In this document: positions 7,654-14,421 of the stretch, in pieces
Layout of the letters: each line of letters starts with the position of its first letter
Position numbering within the stretch: position 1 is the first letter of the stretch
Origin: a virus
Direction: 5' to 3' (one strand)
DNA length: 30,646 nt
Virus record (IMG/VR): IMGVR_UViG_3300042541_000250
Location: 1 to 30,646 of that record
Program-made: the position numbers and the translations under genes
Notes under the pieces: model-generated
Told to the model about the DNA's origin: nothing
Database searches by the model: none
Seen by the model: only the letters and a program-made list of their open reading frames with translations

Positions 7654-7796
7654 TGGATAGGCATTTTGAAGATATCGTTGAACCCTTTGTGGTTTGTGTT
7701 TCGGCAGCAGCATTTGTTGGGTTGTTGTTATTTGGATTTATCTTTTTTGTAGATCAGTATTTTATGGAGAAAGACAAAAAGCAACACAACGACTGA
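7653..7796 (+). CDS. 47-aa single-span membrane protein
   Basis: The ATG shares a base with the preceding stop (TAATG at 7651-7655) and the frame runs to TGA at 7794. The protein has an acidic N-terminus (MDRHFEDIVEP), one membrane helix at about 13-33 (FVVCVSAAAFVGLLLFGFIF) and a basic tail (MEKDKKQHND). Size, charge layout and position upstream of the endolysin suit a small holin-like or holin-regulating protein, but nothing is diagnostic. Stop-start overlap and codon pattern support it as real. Confidence 0.6.
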   Translation: MDRHFEDIVEPFVVCVSAAAFVGLLLFGFIFFVDQYFMEKDKKQHND

Positions 7797-7801
7797 TTTT
7801 C

Positions 7802-7809
7802 TATTTGTT
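7802..7809 (+). promoter_or_regulatory. TATTT box 11 nt before a GTG start
   Basis: TATTTGTTTGC lies directly before the GTG at 7813. The stretch from TATTT through GCGTGGC and the first codons closely matches the one at 26531-26550 before another GTG start. There is no TTTG at the -33 distance, so promoter function is weakly supported; it may instead be a translation-start context. Confidence 0.25.
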
Positions 7810-7812
7810 TGC

Positions 7813-8091
7813 GTGGCATCTATCAAAAAACCTTCAGCACTTCCAGTATCGTTTGAACAATTTAAGAAAAATCCAATTGCTGCCGTGGCTTTTTGTATGC
7901 TTGTGGCTGTCAGCTATCTTTACATTGACCTTCGTTCAGGGTATAAAGAGCAGATTGAAAAGAGTAATCACAAGATAGATCAACTTGATATTAAGATTGA
8001 TAAATTGACCTACGCCCTGAAGCGTTCGGATTCTGCATTGGCATCTGCCATCACGGAGATTCGCATAATGAACACTATGAAAAAATTATGA
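7813..8091 (+). CDS. Membrane-anchored coiled-coil protein, possible inner spanin
   Basis: This 92-aa protein starts at GTG; no in-frame ATG precedes the membrane segment. Residues 1-20 are cytoplasmic and basic, 21-39 form one membrane helix (PIAAVAFCMLVAVSYLYIDL), and 42-88 are a coiled coil facing the periplasm (IEKSNHKIDQLDIKIDKLTY). This N-in, coiled-coil-out layout is that of Rz-type inner spanins. It overlaps the following signal-peptide protein by ATGA, and the endolysin is two genes downstream. Spanin function is inferred from topology and neighbours only. Confidence 0.6.
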   Translation: MASIKKPSALPVSFEQFKKNPIAAVAFCMLVAVSYLYIDLRSGYKEQIEKSNHKIDQLDIKIDKLTYALKRSDSALASAITEIRIMNTMKKL

Positions 8092-8507
8092 AACACATCA
8101 CATTGCTTTTTGTCGCTTGTTTTTTTGTGGGGATTATTGCCACACCAGTAGAAAAATCAAAGTCAGTACCTGTTGACGAGGTGGAACTGATGCTCCAAAA
8201 GATATCTGAGAATTTAGAGATGGCATCGGTTGCAACTGCACAAGCAAAAGCAATGGGTGAGAAGATGGTCGCTGAGAAAGTTGAAGAGAAAGCACAGTTA
8301 AAAGAAGCCGTTGCCATTGCCGAGAACAAGGTTGATGTGATGACCAAGAAAGTTGAAGTGTTTTCAGCCAAGATGATTGGTGCTGGACTTGACACAAGCG
8401 AAGTGCCATTGAAACTATCAGGCAAGGCATACGATGCTTGGTTGAACTATGTTGAAGAAGGTGGTAAAGAGGACTTTGAGTATTTCCGTTTATACATATT
8501 TAACTAA
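8088..8507 (+). CDS. Exported helical protein in the lysis region
   Basis: This 139-aa protein starts in an ATGA overlap. Residues 1-19 look like a signal peptide (MKHITLLFVACFFVGIIATP). Residues 25-105 are a nearly continuous Ala/Glu/Lys-rich helix (VAEKVEEKAQLKEAVAIAEN), probably coiled coil. The C-terminal part is a small globular segment (AYDAWLNYVEEGGKEDFEYF). A partner for the preceding membrane coiled-coil protein is plausible, which would resemble a spanin pair, but the Cys11 is not in a good lipobox, so an outer-membrane lipoprotein is not supported. The stop overlaps the next start (TAATG). Confidence 0.6.
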   Translation: MKHITLLFVACFFVGIIATPVEKSKSVPVDEVELMLQKISENLEMASVATAQAKAMGEKMVAEKVEEKAQLKEAVAIAENKVDVMTKKVEVFSAKMIGAGLDTSEVPLKLSGKAYDAWLNYVEEGGKEDFEYFRLYIFN

Positions 8508-8626
8508 TGGCAAAGGCAACCAACACATCCACATTTAGAGCGAAGCCAAAGAATAAGCTCCGCAGACATACCAAGCACAAAAACAAACATAAGTCAACCA
8601 AACCATATAATAAACAAGGAAGATGA
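8507..8626 (+). CDS. Very basic 39-aa protein
   Basis: The frame from ATG 8507 to TGA 8626 overlaps the previous stop by 1 nt and the endolysin start by 4 nt (ATGA). The product is strongly positive: FRAKPKNKLRRHTKHKNKHK followed by STKPYNKQGR. The pattern (K/R-rich, Ser-Lys near the end, C-terminal GR) recalls a tiny basic protein seen near lysis genes of other Bacteroidetes phages. It may bind nucleic acid or anionic membrane. The overlaps on both sides and this pattern make a chance frame unlikely. Confidence 0.7.
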   Translation: MAKATNTSTFRAKPKNKLRRHTKHKNKHKSTKPYNKQGR

Positions 8627-9201
8627 CAAGAGAACAAATTGAAGCTGCGATGATCAAGAAGGGATTCGCTTATTTCTCAACTGGAGAATTGAATCTGAAC
8701 ATCATCGGTGTTCGCCAAAGTTCAACCGGCAACAAGGTGACAAACCTATTTGATGACTTTCTAACTTTGAGCTACAAACACAACGGTGCTTGGGTATTCA
8801 AAAAGTGGGCAGCGACAACTGACCCAGGAACAAAGGGCGTGAAGGAATTTCACAACGCTGCTGGTGTTGCTCGTTTGGTTGCTGGTCAATATCGTGGTTC
8901 ACACGCTATCGGTTTGCATCAAGGCAAATATGAAGCGTTGAGACAAGCGAAGAATGTCAAAGTTTATCGTGATGCCAACAAGGATATGACCTATGATGAA
9001 AGCAAAATTCAAGAAGGTGTGTTTGGAATCAACATCCACAAAGCCGGTGCAGATTCTACCTATGTAGAGAACTGGAGTGAAGGTTGTCAGGTGTTCAAGA
9101 AGTCAGCTGACTTTGACGAGTTTATGGTCATCGTTAAAAAAGCCGCAGCATTGCACGGAAATTCATTCACTTACACATTATTAAACTCAAACGAGATATG
9201 A
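8623..9201 (+). CDS. Endolysin-like protein with L,D-transpeptidase-type active site
   Basis: In this 192-aa protein the C-terminal half carries GINIHKAG (135-142, His139) and WSEGCQVF (151-158, Cys155), which match the His ... S-x-G-C active-site layout of the YkuD-like fold. Bacteroidetes phages often carry such a protein in the lysis cassette. The N-terminal 60 residues (IEAAMIKKGFAYF, LNIIGVRQSSTG, FDDFLTLSYKHNG) form the start of the same domain. No signal peptide is seen, so release would need the holin-like protein encoded next. It probably acts on peptidoglycan; hydrolase versus transpeptidase activity cannot be told from sequence. Confidence 0.78.
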   Translation: MTREQIEAAMIKKGFAYFSTGELNLNIIGVRQSSTGNKVTNLFDDFLTLSYKHNGAWVFKKWAATTDPGTKGVKEFHNAAGVARLVAGQYRGSHAIGLHQGKYEALRQAKNVKVYRDANKDMTYDESKIQEGVFGINIHKAGADSTYVENWSEGCQVFKKSADFDEFMVIVKKAAALHGNSFTYTLLNSNEI

Positions 9202-9419
9202 AGTTTTTAGATTTTTTCAAAGGTGACAAAGGGGAAGCATCATCCAAAAGATTCGTTGGCATCATCGGTGCTTTTGTTTTGTTTGGGACTATGGCTCACA
9301 ATTCTCTTAGTCCTGCTGACATTGTACCTTCTCCCGATTTGGTTAGTGCAGTAGAATTCATCGTGATTGCTTGTCTTGGATTTACATCTATTGACAAGTT
9401 CTCTAACAAAAAGGAATGA
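9198..9419 (+). CDS. Holin-like protein
   Basis: This 73-aa protein starts in an ATGA overlap with the endolysin. It has a charged N-terminus (MKFLDFFKGDKGEASSKR) and two membrane helices at about 18-33 and 48-64 (VGIIGAFVLFG; AVEFIVIACLGF) linked by a Pro/Ser loop, and ends in a basic tail (DKFSNKKE). Size, two spans and direct linkage to the endolysin fit a class II holin. The pattern K-G-E-x-S-S-K-R before the first helix is common in holin-like proteins of these phages. Confidence 0.7.
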   Translation: MKFLDFFKGDKGEASSKRFVGIIGAFVLFGTMAHNSLSPADIVPSPDLVSAVEFIVIACLGFTSIDKFSNKKE

Positions 9420-9423
9420 TTGC

Positions 9424-9431
9424 TATTTAGT
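9424..9431 (+). promoter_or_regulatory. TATTT box 12 nt before the portal start
   Basis: GCTATTTAGTAG lies just upstream of ATG 9436, at the same distance as GCTATTTTAGGTAG before ATG 2622. No TTTG is found 20 nt upstream, so it is only a candidate -7 element for the portal operon. Confidence 0.25.
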
Positions 9432-9435
9432 AGAG

Positions 9436-11322
9436 ATGATCTTCCAAAGAATTAATTTTCACGACAATGTTCTTCCCGTATTCAAAGAGAATAAGGCGAA
9501 GGGATATGTCACTTTCGGAGCGGACAATCTCTATCCCGAATTTCTTATAGAACTATTTAACAAAAGCCCTAAACACAATGCAATCGTTTCTTCAAAAGCT
9601 TCGTATATTAGTGGAGTTGGCACTAAAGTATTTGGACAAAACACCGTTGACATCGCAAAAGCCGAAGCCAAGATCAAAGCCATTAACGCCTACGAAACCC
9701 TTGACCAAGTCAAAGGTAAAATAGCGTACGACCTTGAGTTGTTCAATGGCTATTGCCTTGAGGTAATTTGGAACAAAGCCAAGACGGCAATTGCTGAGAT
9801 TTACCACATCCCTTTCAAGAATATCCGCAAAGGACTTGAAGGCGAATATGTGTATTGTGAGGATTGGACTGACCGCAAAGCGGAGCAAGTTCACTATCAG
9901 CCATTCAATGCAACCACACGGGAATCAAAGTCACTTTATTATTGCCAATTCTATCGTCCCGGACAAGGGGAATATCCTTTGCCTGATTACATCGGTGCGT
10001 TAAAATATATTGAAGTGGACACGGAGATTTCAAATTACTATTTGAACTCAATCAAAAACGGATTCACCGCACAAACTCACATCCAGTTATTCAAGGGAAT
10101 CCCAACACCTGAAGAAGCTCGTGCAACTGCAAGACGATTCAAAGAGAATTATCAAGGCACGGACAATGCTGGTGGACTTATCATTCAATACAACGACCCA
10201 CAAGAGAAAGAGTCGGTAATCAGCAACTTGCAACCGTCTGATTTTGACAAGCAATTTGATTTGCTAAACAAGACCGTACAACAAGAGATATTTGTTGCAC
10301 ACAAGGTGAACTCTCCGATGTTGTTTGGAGTGCGTGTAGAGGGTCAATTGGGAGGTCGTTCAGAGATGATTGAAGCGTATGAGATGTTCCAACAATCGTA
10401 CATCGAACCAAGACAACAAAAGATTGATGATACTTTGACTTACTTGTTTGAGTTCATCAGTCCAGTTCGCTTGGAAACAATAAACAAACCACCGATCGGA
10501 TTGGATTATCAGGCGTTATTTACTGCCGGTTTGATTTCAAACGAAGAAGCTCGTCAAGAATTGGGACTTCCACAAATTTCAAATGTAAAAGTGCAGTCAT
10601 CATTGAACGATGCCATCAACGCATTGAGTCCGTTGGTTGCAAACAATGTCTTGTCAAATATGACAATCAACGAGAAGAGACAATTGGCTGGACTTGATCC
10701 GATTATTGGCGGTGATTCTTTGCCATCAGGAGCAGCACCCGTTGCCTTGTCATCACAAAATCCTTTTGGATGGGATGATGAAAGAGATTTGGCGGTGTTT
10801 ATGAAGTACGGTGAACCTGCTGAGAACTTTGAACCGATGAAGTTTGACTTCGCATCTGCGATTGAATCAGCCATCTTGAATGTGCTGAAGGAAAACAAAG
10901 GTTTGCAGATAGGTGATATCGTCAACATCACCAAACTTGATCCACAAGTGGTGGTTGATACCATTGCAAAATTGAACGATGCCAAGTTAATCAAAGGATA
11001 CAACGAAGGTCTTGAGGTTACACCAAAAGGATTGGATGAAATCAGTCAACTACAAACCGAAATCGTTGTCCGTTACAAGTACGCACTTGCACCAGGAATA
11101 TCAGGTGGAATGATTATACCCGGTTCTCGTGATTTCTGCCGACAAATAGATAGGAGCAATCGTGTTTATTCTCGTGCGGATATTGATGCAATGTCGGCAC
11201 AAACGGGGATTGATGTTTGGAGCAGACGAGGTGGGTGGTATCACGACCCAGTGAGAGATGTGAATGTTCCACAATGCCGTCACATTTGGCAACAACAATT
11301 ATTAAGGAGAATTAAGAAATGA
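9436..11322 (+). CDS. Portal protein with C-terminal winged-helix-like and minor-head-like domains
   Basis: The frame is open from 9367, but residues before M at 9436 come from the overlapping holin frame; the ATG at 9436, 16 nt after the holin stop, is chosen, giving 628 aa. Residues 1-430 follow a phage portal pattern (LYPEFLIELFNKSPKHNAIV; DLELFNGYCLEVIWN; MLFGVRVEGQLGGRSEMIEA), forming the DNA entry ring. About 477-537 resembles a winged helix (ILNVLKENKGLQIGDIVN; KLNDAKLIKGYNEGLEVTPK). About 545-628 resembles the end of minor head proteins (GSRDFCRQIDRSN; WSRRGGWYHDP; QCRHIW). Connector genes follow, the next overlapping by ATGA. Portal identity is firm; the extra domains are tentative. 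Confidence 0.85.
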   Translation: MIFQRINFHDNVLPVFKENKAKGYVTFGADNLYPEFLIELFNKSPKHNAIVSSKASYISGVGTKVFGQNTVDIAKAEAKIKAINAYETLDQVKGKIAYDLELFNGYCLEVIWNKAKTAIAEIYHIPFKNIRKGLEGEYVYCEDWTDRKAEQVHYQPFNATTRESKSLYYCQFYRPGQGEYPLPDYIGALKYIEVDTEISNYYLNSIKNGFTAQTHIQLFKGIPTPEEARATARRFKENYQGTDNAGGLIIQYNDPQEKESVISNLQPSDFDKQFDLLNKTVQQEIFVAHKVNSPMLFGVRVEGQLGGRSEMIEAYEMFQQSYIEPRQQKIDDTLTYLFEFISPVRLETINKPPIGLDYQALFTAGLISNEEARQELGLPQISNVKVQSSLNDAINALSPLVANNVLSNMTINEKRQLAGLDPIIGGDSLPSGAAPVALSSQNPFGWDDERDLAVFMKYGEPAENFEPMKFDFASAIESAILNVLKENKGLQIGDIVNITKLDPQVVVDTIAKLNDAKLIKGYNEGLEVTPKGLDEISQLQTEIVVRYKYALAPGISGGMIIPGSRDFCRQIDRSNRVYSRADIDAMSAQTGIDVWSRRGGWYHDPVRDVNVPQCRHIWQQQLLRRIKK

Positions 11323-11882
11323 CAAACTTTGTATATTTCATAAGCACCACTTATCTCAAGGACAACAGTCCGTTGAATGAGAATGTGGATGACAAGTTGC
11401 TCAAGTCAGCAATAAAAGAAGCTCAAGAGATTTATATCCGGGATGTCATCGGTTCAGGTATTTACAACGAGTTGCAAGTTCAGGCATTTGCAGGAACTCT
11501 GACCAACTTAAACACCACCCTTTTGGATTCATACATTGCACCTTGTTTGAGGTACTACACTTTGACTGAGGCAATGTTGCCAATGACATTCAAGTTGATG
11601 AACAAATCAGTTGCATCTCGTGAATCTGACAATGCTCGTGCAGTATCGGTGGAAGAGATGACATTGATTGAAGGCAGATACCGTGACAAAGCCGAATACT
11701 ATGCGAATAGGTTGCGTGATTACTTGCGTACCAATACGAATGATTATCCGTTATTCTTGAATCCTGGCAATACCTTTGACACCATCAGACCAAAGAACAC
11801 CGCATTCAGCGGAGGAATTTATCTACCGACAAACTATGACGATTGTTTCTGGAACTATGACTTCCCCCACGAGGACAAATAA
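11319..11882 (+). CDS. Head-tail connector (adaptor) protein
   Basis: This 187-aa protein starts in an ATGA overlap with the portal gene. It is mostly helical: YLKDNSPLNENVDDKLLKSA, EAQEIYIRDVIGSGIYNELQ, a central LRYYTLTEAMLPMTFKLMNK helix, and a charged helix RYRDKAEYYANRLRDYLRTN. It ends with PNYDDCFWNYD-like aromatic residues. This follows the DUF6712/adaptor pattern in which such a protein docks under the portal ring. The position directly after the portal supports it. No tail-specific motif is seen. Confidence 0.7.
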   Translation: MTNFVYFISTTYLKDNSPLNENVDDKLLKSAIKEAQEIYIRDVIGSGIYNELQVQAFAGTLTNLNTTLLDSYIAPCLRYYTLTEAMLPMTFKLMNKSVASRESDNARAVSVEEMTLIEGRYRDKAEYYANRLRDYLRTNTNDYPLFLNPGNTFDTIRPKNTAFSGGIYLPTNYDDCFWNYDFPHEDK

Positions 11883-11930
11883 GTGGCAAAAAAACAACGA
11901 AGCCAAACTTCTCAAATTCCTAAAGAATGA
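11883..11930 (+). CDS. Possible 15-aa basic peptide
   Basis: A GTG directly after the connector stop opens a frame of 15 codons (MAKKQRSQTSQIPKE) closing in an ATGA overlap with the next gene. It may be a real mini-gene or simply a coupling device that carries ribosomes across the gap. Nothing but the perfect stop-start junctions supports it. Confidence 0.35.
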   Translation: MAKKQRSQTSQIPKE

Positions 11931-12367
11931 CCCTAAACCAAATCATCACAAAAATCCAAGAAGCAGCCGAAAGCCATAAAATGGTCGGTCACTTTGGTGT
12001 AGGTCAGCAGTCCAATCTCACGGTTGAGAATGTTGAATACTATCCGCTTGTTTGGTTGTATCCTGATGGGTTCAATCTCCAGTCAGCCGGGAAGTTGATG
12101 ACATACAACTTTGCATTGATTGTGATGGATCGTGTTTTTGAATCTGAATCCAACACAATTGAGGTGCTTTCGGATACGGCTCAGATTATGGCTGACATAT
12201 TTGCTTTGATTGACAACAACAATCAAGCAGATGGTGATTTTGAATTAAGCATCAACGGGAATGCCACTCCTTTCTACGATGCGAAAACTGACATACTTGC
12301 TGGATATGCAATCAACTTCCAAATCCTCACTCCTTATTTGGCTAATAGTTGCGTTGTTCCTGTGTAG
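11927..12367 (+). CDS. Head-tail junction protein, putative
   Basis: This 146-aa protein has an N-terminal helix (LNQIITKIQEAAESHKMVGH), a beta-rich middle (VEYYPLVWLYPDGFNLQSAG; YNFALIVMDRVF), an acidic helix (IEVLSDTAQIMADIFALIDN) and a final strand pair (ILAGYAINFQILTP). This arrangement and its place between the adaptor and an HK97 gp10-like protein fit a tail-terminator or neck protein. The 3' end overlaps a second frame starting at 12306. Confidence 0.6.
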   Translation: MTLNQIITKIQEAAESHKMVGHFGVGQQSNLTVENVEYYPLVWLYPDGFNLQSAGKLMTYNFALIVMDRVFESESNTIEVLSDTAQIMADIFALIDNNNQADGDFELSINGNATPFYDAKTDILAGYAINFQILTPYLANSCVVPV

Positions 12368-12599
12368 TGTGCTTTGGTCAATGTTCAACTTTCAAGAAGA
12401 ACACCGACCCATCCCACCGCAGATCAATGTCGAGATGCACGAGCGAATCGTTGAACATACCAAGATAAAAAGAATAAAGCTCATTGAAGAAATCAACCAC
12501 TATGACACGATTTTTCTTGATACTTTTGATGCTACATCTTCAGGACTTGAAGGGGCAATCAATCTCCATAGATTCTGCGACTCTACGCTCGGCAAATAG
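12306..12599 (+). CDS. Membrane-anchored small protein nested in connector region
   Basis: The frame is open from 12261; several starts are possible (12261, 12279, 12306, or a GTG at 12369 after the upstream stop). I favour 12306 (97 aa) because it keeps a strong membrane helix (LLIWLIVALFLCSVLW) after a short Ser/Lys N-terminus. The rest is soluble: IPPQINVEMHERIVEHTKIK, then a Thr/Asp stretch and GAINLHRFCDSTLGK. It overlaps the preceding gene by 62 nt and the next by 98 nt in another frame, a layout like Rz/Rz1 spanins. Function unknown. Confidence 0.5.
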   Translation: MQSTSKSSLLIWLIVALFLCSVLWSMFNFQEEHRPIPPQINVEMHERIVEHTKIKRIKLIEEINHYDTIFLDTFDATSSGLEGAINLHRFCDSTLGK

Positions 12600-12846
12600 T
12601 TACTTGGTCAAAGGTGCAATCGCACGGCAGAAAGTATCGCAATTGATGAAGGTTGTCCAAGCGGATTCCATCATCATTGACCAGCAAGATTCAATCATCA
12701 TCAAGCAGAAGTTGAACATCGGATATCTGAAGGATGAAAACAAAGTCCTTGTGAAGCAAAATAAAGCCATCTCACGCACTTTGAAGTTGTTCAAGAGTAT
12801 AAGTATAGGTTTGGTAATTTTAAGCGTTCTCGGATGGCTCAAATAG
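12502..12846 (+). CDS. Signal-peptide coiled-coil protein with C-terminal membrane helix
   Basis: The start at 12502 has the CTATG context common here; an earlier in-frame ATG at 12484 is possible. The 114-aa product has a signal-like segment (MTRFFLILLMLHLQDLKG), a long helical middle (ARQKVSQLMKVVQADSIIID and KDENKVLVKQNKAISR) and a C-terminal membrane helix (SISIGLVILSVLGWL). N-terminal export signal plus C-terminal anchor is the topology of single-protein spanins, but no lipobox Cys is present. The stop overlaps the next gene by 13 nt. Confidence 0.55.
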   Translation: MTRFFLILLMLHLQDLKGQSISIDSATLRSANSYLVKGAIARQKVSQLMKVVQADSIIIDQQDSIIIKQKLNIGYLKDENKVLVKQNKAISRTLKLFKSISIGLVILSVLGWLK

Positions 12847-13370
12847 ATTTATCCAAATTGCCTGATGCACTTGATACTTATTTAGGTGATGCATCTCAAG
12901 GGTCACTCCTTCAGCAAATTATTATTGATTGGTGGAACAAGAAGGTAATCCCACCGATTTGGGCGAACATTGATGCAAACAATAGCATCGCAAGTGGTAA
13001 ACTTCGCCAATCGTTCGCACCCGGTAACATCACCAAGTCACCGACATCCATCAACACAATTTTACTTGCTGAGGACTATTGGGAGTTTGTTGAATACGGA
13101 AGAAAGCCAACACGAGGAGGACATATTGAAGGCACTCCTTACTTATGGCAATCGTTAAAAACTTGGATCAGTCAAAAGGGTATCAAACCGGCTGAAGGTC
13201 AAACCTACGATTCACTTGCCAAAGCCATTGCCAAGAAGATTCACCGAAGCGGAACGAAGGCACAACCATTCCTTGAGAAAGCGTTTACCGAATCCATACA
13301 AATGGAATTGGTCAACGAGTTGAACGCTCGTTTCGGGGATTTGATATTTAGTGAGGACATAAAAATATAA
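12834..13370 (+). CDS. HK97 gp10-like neck/tail completion protein
   Basis: This 178-aa protein starts inside the preceding gene. It has an N-terminal helical part (LLQQIIIDWWNKKVIPPIWA), then GKLRQSF, a beta strand pair around LLAEDYWEFVEYGRKPTRGG, and a C-terminal SLAKAIAKKIHRSGTKAQPF helix with AFTES. The YWEFVEYGRKP-type segment with the downstream RSGTKAQPFL is typical of gp10-like neck proteins. It closes the connector operon; the next gene has its own promoter. Confidence 0.7.
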   Translation: MAQIDLSKLPDALDTYLGDASQGSLLQQIIIDWWNKKVIPPIWANIDANNSIASGKLRQSFAPGNITKSPTSINTILLAEDYWEFVEYGRKPTRGGHIEGTPYLWQSLKTWISQKGIKPAEGQTYDSLAKAIAKKIHRSGTKAQPFLEKAFTESIQMELVNELNARFGDLIFSEDIKI

Positions 13371-13372
13371 TT

Positions 13373-13417
13373 AAAAGTAAAATTTATTTGCATTACTGAT
13401 AAGTTTATTTTACTTTT
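13373..13417 (+). promoter_or_regulatory. Inverted-repeat operator around the early promoter
   Basis: AAAAGTAAAAT (13373-13383) is perfectly repeated in inverse as ATTTTACTTTT (13407-13417), an 11-bp repeat with a 23-nt spacer. The left arm lies just upstream of the -33 box and the right arm covers most of the -7 box. The gene directly downstream encodes a small HTH protein, so autoregulation is a reasonable inference. The AT-rich sequence makes partial matches common, but a perfect 11-bp match here is notable. Confidence 0.55.
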
Positions 13418-13418
13418 G
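13387..13418 (+). promoter_or_regulatory. Canonical Bacteroidetes promoter of the early operon
   Basis: TTTG at 13387-13390, a 20-nt spacer, and TACTTTTG at 13411-13418 match TTTG-N20-TAnnTTTG completely. The ATG of the HTH gene is 8 nt after the -7 box, so the leader would be only a few bases. It is the first promoter after the connector operon and would drive the recombination genes. Confidence 0.8.
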
Positions 13419-13426
13419 CTCTCGTT

Positions 13427-13612
13427 ATGGATTACACGAAAGCAATTGAAATCATCAAACTGAAACGCAGACAAGGTCTTTATCAGATTGTCGCAAGAAA
13501 AACGGGAGTATCACTTCCAACTGTCAGAAAGTATTTAGTTGAGGGAAACATCGTTTCTCCCAAAGCAAAAGCCGTCATTGAGATTGCATTGAGGGAGGTG
13601 TCCAATGATTGA
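13427..13612 (+). CDS. Small HTH regulator
   Basis: This 61-aa protein contains one helix-turn-helix: helices about 4-14 (TKAIEIIKLKR), then YQIVARKTGVSLPTVRKYLV (residues about 19-38) with the Val-Ser-Leu-Pro-Thr-Val recognition part, and a final helix SPKAKAVIEIALREV. It is nearly the minimum size for a DNA-binding repressor or Cro-like protein. It directly follows the strong promoter whose -7 box lies in an inverted repeat, suggesting it represses its own operon. It overlaps the next gene by 8 nt. Confidence 0.75.
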   Translation: MDYTKAIEIIKLKRRQGLYQIVARKTGVSLPTVRKYLVEGNIVSPKAKAVIEIALREVSND

Positions 13613-13874
13613 GTTGGCAATTAACGGATGGATTCTGACTGTGAAAGGTCTTATCACCGAAGAGAAATACATCTACACAATCGAAGCCGTTGATCATTGG
13701 TTAATCAAAAACCACATTGATGAGCTTCAAGAATATGTCAACTCACGAGAAGTGGGATTCGGTGATTGCGTGACTAAGGAATTTGATGGTATCAACTCAG
13801 AAGCATTCTTTTGTTGGGAGCCGACAAGATTCACAGTCCTTTTTATGCTCGGACAACAAACAAACTTTTTATAA
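13605..13874 (+). CDS. Hypothetical early protein
   Basis: This 89-aa protein, rich in aromatic and Trp residues, overlaps the HTH gene by 8 nt. It has strands at the start (LAINGWILTVKG), an acidic helix (HWLIKNHIDELQEYVNS), then GFGDCVTKEFDGINSEAFFC and a final RFTVLFMLGQ strand. No family is recognised. Its place in the early operon before ERF suggests a host-takeover or recombination accessory, but nothing direct shows this. Confidence 0.6.
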   Translation: MIELAINGWILTVKGLITEEKYIYTIEAVDHWLIKNHIDELQEYVNSREVGFGDCVTKEFDGINSEAFFCWEPTRFTVLFMLGQQTNFL

Positions 13875-13881
13875 AAACTCT

Positions 13882-14421
13882 ATGAATAAAAGCGAATCAA
13901 TCAAGAACATTGCCGGTGCGTTGGTAAACTTCCAAGCAACGGTGAGCAAGGTCGGAAAGGAATCAAGCAATCCTTTCTTCAAATCCAAGTATGCAAGTTT
14001 AGCGAACATACTGGACACCATCCAAAAGCCATTGAGCGAATGCGGTTTGGCAATTACACAGTTCCCTGATGGGAATGCACTCACGACATTAATCGTTCAC
14101 GCTGAATCAGGCGAGTGGATGGAATCATCCTATGTGATGCCGGTTGCAAAACAAAACGATCCACAAGCAATGGGAAGTGCAATGACCTACGCACGGAGAT
14201 ATGCACTCGGCTCAATCCTAAATCTGAACATTGACGATGACGATGACGGAGAGAAAGCAATGGGAAGGCAGTCAGCACCCAAGAAAGAAGAACTCACCCC
14301 AAAGCACAAGAGTTGGGCAAAGGCAGTTGAACACTTGCAGACAGGTGGACTGATGACCGACATCACCAGTAAGTTTGAAGTGAGCGAAACAAATCAGAAA
14401 CTTTTAATAGGCGAGAAATGA
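13882..14421 (+). CDS. ERF family single-strand annealing protein
   Basis: The frame is open from 13783, but the ATG at 13882 in the ...CTATG context, just after the previous stop, gives the canonical ERF start (179 aa). Hallmarks are NPFFKSKYASL (30-40), GLAITQFPDG (55-64) and DPQAMGSAMTYARRYAL (93-109), then the acidic DDDDDG run (118-123). ERF proteins anneal complementary strands in phage recombination and work with a 5' exonuclease. The next gene, overlapping by ATGA, is a YqaJ-type nuclease, giving the complete pair. The C-terminal 55 residues are linker-like. Confidence 0.92.
   Translation: MNKSESIKNIAGALVNFQATVSKVGKESSNPFFKSKYASLANILDTIQKPLSECGLAITQFPDGNALTTLIVHAESGEWMESSYVMPVAKQNDPQAMGSAMTYARRYALGSILNLNIDDDDDGEKAMGRQSAPKKEELTPKHKSWAKAVEHLQTGGLMTDITSKFEVSETNQKLLIGEK

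Noticed and set aside
7694-7978. 94-aa plus-strand frame over the small membrane genes
   Set aside because: Conflicts with the 47-aa and 92-aa genes, whose stop-start junctions and membrane topology are better supported.
8088-8120. Lipoprotein signal (Cys at residue 11) in the exported helical protein
   Set aside because: The Cys sits inside the hydrophobic stretch with Phe-Val-Ala before it and too short a leader, so a lipobox is not convincing.
9534-9544. Sequence resembling the inverse of the TerS repeat (TCCCGAATTT) in the portal gene, also near 26229
   Set aside because: Explained by common codons for Pro-Glu-Phe/Leu; single copies, not tandem.
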